64,000 nt of DNA from Hofstenia miamia (lineage: Eukaryota; Xenacoelomorpha; Acoela; Hofsteniidae). A program made the position numbers and the translations under genes. Of this stretch, positions 61,053 to 64,000 are shown piece by piece (the first letter of the stretch is position 1; each line of letters starts with the position of its first letter). The notes beneath the pieces were generated by a model, which saw only the letters and a program-made list of their open reading frames with translations, ran no database searches and was not told the DNA's origin. The stretch lies in NCBI GenBank assembly GCA_900660155.1, contig CABFPE010000608.1, forward strand, positions 242,769 to 306,768, read 5' to 3'.

Positions 61053-61235
61053 TTGCTACGAAATATTTCTGTCGCGCGATGGTGTACGAAAAATGATTCG
61101 CGTGCTATCTTAATACATGGCATTAAAAGTCTTCTATCAATTGCTCTAAATTGGCCTGCATTTTTATGCCGTCATGAAATCTTTCTGCATCGTGAAGCAG
61201 TACGCATTGTAGTGCTGCCTTTCTTCAAAGGAAGT
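61053..61235 (+). pseudogene. Harbinger-like transposase N-terminal scraps, duplicated
   Basis: Two frames carry related peptides: YEIFLSRDGVRKMIRVL (61061-61113) and RHEIFLHREAVRIVVL (about 61170-61218). They resemble the R-F-x-L-S-R-D-G-I-x-x-L-I block near the start of PIF/Harbinger transposases. Nothing of the DDE core can be named with confidence, so this is tentative. Confidence 0.35.
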
Positions 61236-61334
61236 GTTTGTTAGATTTTGGGTAATTTGCATTTTCATGAGAATACATGGAATATATGGGCGAATAAAAT
61301 GCAAATTGCCCCGGAATCTAACAAACATTAATCG
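61236..61334. repeat. Hairpin-forming MITE-like inverted repeat, about 98 bp
   Basis: GTTTGTTAGATT and AATCTAACAAAC close the ends. The inner arms GTAATTTGCATTTT and AAAATGCAAATTGC continue the pairing, giving arms of about 30 bases with few mismatches. The unpaired centre is short. It fits a tiny MITE or snapback element. Confidence 0.7.
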
Positions 61335-62119
61335 AATAGTAGCATGCTGCTTGGATCCAAATTTAATAATTCGTTTTGGTGGCAATAGAAGGGAAGTTGT
61401 TGCTAAGAATTTTTGTCGATGTGGTGGTGCTTAACAAAATTTGCTTAAACGTTGAAATTATGTCGTTTACATTGATCGGCAAATTCAATTCGAACAGATT
61501 CTCCAACTCGGTGAAATGCAAGGGCAAGACAGGTTAAATGGATGAATTTGTGATGAAAACCACCAAACCATTACCCATCTTTTTCATGCATAAGGGCAGC
61601 ATCGCTCAGCAATAAAACTAAGCGATCGCAGTGCAATTTTTCAGGCCATAATAAAAGTGAATAATTCCCCACAGTTAGAACTGTGGAGTGGTTTGTCACG
61701 TCTGCAATCGTGCTACAAATAAGGAATGCCTTTTCCGACGAAATGTCAAAACGTTGCAGACACTGCGATTTAAATAATCATTGGTGTCATTCACAAGGTA
61801 CACAATTTTTTTTTCAAATTCGTGTAGAATTATGGATGTTTGATAACCAAAATTACTAGAATCAATCAATTATTAATCTACTACCTCAATTATCTTGACG
61901 GATATTTATAAGTGAAACCTTTTTTTAAGAAAACTTTAAAAATAAAAACTTCTTTTTTCCTGGGGAATACAATACAAGTAACTCCCCTTAGCATTAGCGT
62001 TGAAACTTCGGTTTTATTCCAGGGGGAATGGGTTAACCTGAGCCGCGGGTTGTTATTTCTACAAGTCACTCTTAGCTGTGTGGGTCACTTTATAATCGCC
62101 ATGAAGGAAGAACATTAAC

Positions 62120-63972
62120 CGATTAAGGCAAAAACTAAGAAGTCAAACAATCAATGAAATTCTTAAATCCTACTGGATTATAATTATTTTTGCAGTTTCT
62201 TATTGACTTTGTATTGTTTTTATCATAGGTGGCTCGAACGTTTAAGCAAATCAAGCAGTGCTTGCCCAATAATTTTATAATAAATGAATTTCATTCTTAA
62301 TTGCATGAATTTATATCTATACAAATGTACAAATCGTAAATTATTAGTTTGCTTTAAAACATTAAGAAATCAAGTATACTAAAATGAATTGAAATTTAAC
62401 TTGAATATGAACATAGATGTAGCATAGATGTACATGTATGTAACCAAGCAAGTGCTAGTTTTTAAGGATCTGTTTAAAACCAGTTCAAATCCAGTTAAGT
62501 TAGGAAGCAATCTGGTCTGGTTAGTCTGATTAGAGTATGTTTTGATGCACAACACTAGGAAGAATTACTTGTGATTGACGAAGTATATTACCTTGGCGTT
62601 ATTTTGTATTGATTTGGTAAAATTATAAATAAGAATGGAAAGCTAAATGCTAAGGAATACAAAAATTGTTCTTAGAACCTCCAAAGCCAATTACTGGACT
62701 TTGGCTGATGATGTTCAGTTTATGAAAGATGCTTTTAATTAAAGTATAGAAATAGGGATTTTTACTTAAATAGCTTTCCTATTGTTCCTTTCAAATTTAT
62801 AAACAATGCACTTTAGCAGTTGCATAGCTACCCTTTGCTTAACCCTCTATTTGAGATCCAAATTTGCAGGAAATAAATATTAATACACATATGAGGTGTC
62901 TATAAACACCCTTCTATTTATTACATAAATTATGGACTGTATCATTGTAGCCTTTATTTTTGTGCTGGTCACATCAATTGTTTGCATGTATCCAGGATCA
63001 TGTAGATATCTAAATGTAAGGCTGTTTATACGTAAGCATAATAATAAGCTTATGCTGCCAGGTCGCTTTTGCTTCTTTATTGCTAACAATGACAAAAACA
63101 ATTAATGTACAAAATTATCAATGGTAGCCCATTCAAAGGTAAGCAACAATATTGAACACCACCCTATCCAATAACTGAGTGTCTTCCTTGAGCCATTTCC
63201 TTTAATCAGTATCTGATAATAATCACAATCCATTGATTCTTCCTTGTTTGCAATGATTCCACTTCAGGCTTCAGTCCTGTGAATTGGTGTCAATCTAAAT
63301 AGACTACTGTAAAATGCCACTTATACTATTACCTTGTTGTTGTAAAAAAGGTGGATTAAAATACATAAAGTTAACAGCCAACAAGCAGGCAAAGAAGATG
63401 AAGTCAGAACTAGTAATGTATCCAAGCTACATAGGTAGAGAGAAGATCACTAGATTACCATCAGATTCAGCCTGGTGTGGCTTCCACACAGTGACTGTGA
63501 CAGGACGCCTGAAACTCACAAGTGAGGATTAAAAAAAGTAATTGAGTTAAGACGGATTTCTTCTCAGAAAATCAACAAAAAGATAAATCGCTGGAGGTCA
63601 ACACTGAAAAACGCAGGGAAAACAACCAAACATAAGAGCAAAGAGGAAAAAATCAAACTAAACAGCAACATAAGCAGCAAAGGAAAATCAGAATCTTAAG
63701 TGCAAGAAAAGAGAACTACTCTAGCTAAAGAATAAAGGTGGTAAACTCAAAGAAAAAAATAAAAGTAAGCCAAAAACACAACTACAGCCACAGCCAGGGG
63801 AAACTCCCCAGATTCAAGAAATCACATTTTTCCCACAGATCTAGTATTGCAATCTGTACCAATTCATAACCAGTATACCTGTAAAACAGCAGAGTTACAT
63901 TACATTAACTAGCATTTATTGTCTGTAATTGTACAAGAAGCATATACATACACATTATACACTTCAATGTAC
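62120..63972. other. Spacer with no supported gene
   Basis: Only short frames. The longest plus-strand frame (63314-63532) shows no domain. An A-rich strand bias runs from about 63530 to 63830. Confidence 0.45.
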
Positions 63973-64000
63973 AATATATATATATATATATATATATATA
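63973..64000. repeat. (TA)n microsatellite at the window edge
   Basis: Pure TA run reaching the last base, possibly a contig edge. Confidence 0.85.

Noticed and set aside
62484-62496. AGTTCAAATCCAG resembling a tRNA B box
   Set aside because: No A box at the right distance and no cloverleaf.
1-64000. CRISPR arrays, bacterial operons, rRNA genes
   Set aside because: None seen; the repeats present are microsatellites, MITEs and assembly duplications.

Overview
Metazoan nuclear DNA, strongly AT-rich, from an invertebrate draft assembly with N gaps. Spliced genes with GT-AG introns, a cytosolic leucyl-tRNA synthetase of animal type, a secreted fibrinogen-related protein, and a dense mix of hAT, mariner, Helitron-like, Penelope-like, Ty3/gypsy and non-LTR elements all point to an invertebrate animal. 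The species cannot be fixed from the sequence. Most of the window is decayed transposon DNA and AT-rich spacer.

Layout. 0.6-1.6 kb: first coding exon of a small membrane-protein gene on the minus strand, inside an assembly-duplicated segment (1468-2326 against 2328-3225). 3.3-4.2 kb: nested hAT-type MITEs. 6.8-7.5 kb: Helitron-like end and a hAT deletion derivative that keeps the transposase C-terminus. 12.5-20.1 kb (+): the 3' end of the leucyl-tRNA synthetase gene, five confident exons and one doubtful one, with a MITE, a Helitron-like element, a LINE tail and a 1.1-kb hAT element in its introns. 19.4-19.7 kb: MITE in the last intron. 20.8-23.4 kb: fragments of at least two non-LTR retrotransposons in opposite orientations. 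27.2-27.9 kb: MITEs and a palindrome. 35.4-37.0 kb: hAT element with a BED zinc-finger transposase remnant and a nested 139-bp MITE. 37.3-39.1 kb (+): an intact, intronless 617-codon ORF of unknown function, the longest intact coding sequence here. 39.8-40.7 kb: hAT element. 41.7-42.1 kb: mariner remnant (-). 43.3-44.7 kb: Ty3/gypsy remnant (-). 45.3-48.3 kb: CR1/Jockey-like LINE remnants (+). 48.35-51.6 kb (-): a non-LTR element with restriction-like endonuclease and an internally deleted relative carrying a tRNA-like head. 52.1-53.4 kb (+): PAN-like plus fibrinogen-like secreted protein. 54.9-55.1 kb (-): unidentified candidate exon. 57.4-58.6 kb (+): Penelope-like element with reverse transcriptase and GIY-YIG endonuclease. 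59.15-59.82 kb: hAT MITE. 61.0-61.4 kb: Harbinger-like scraps and a hairpin element.

The genes do not form an operon or pathway. The recurring theme is transposon nesting, above all by hAT-type elements with 8-bp target duplications. Several apparent tandem repeats flank N characters and are best read as assembly overlaps that were not merged.
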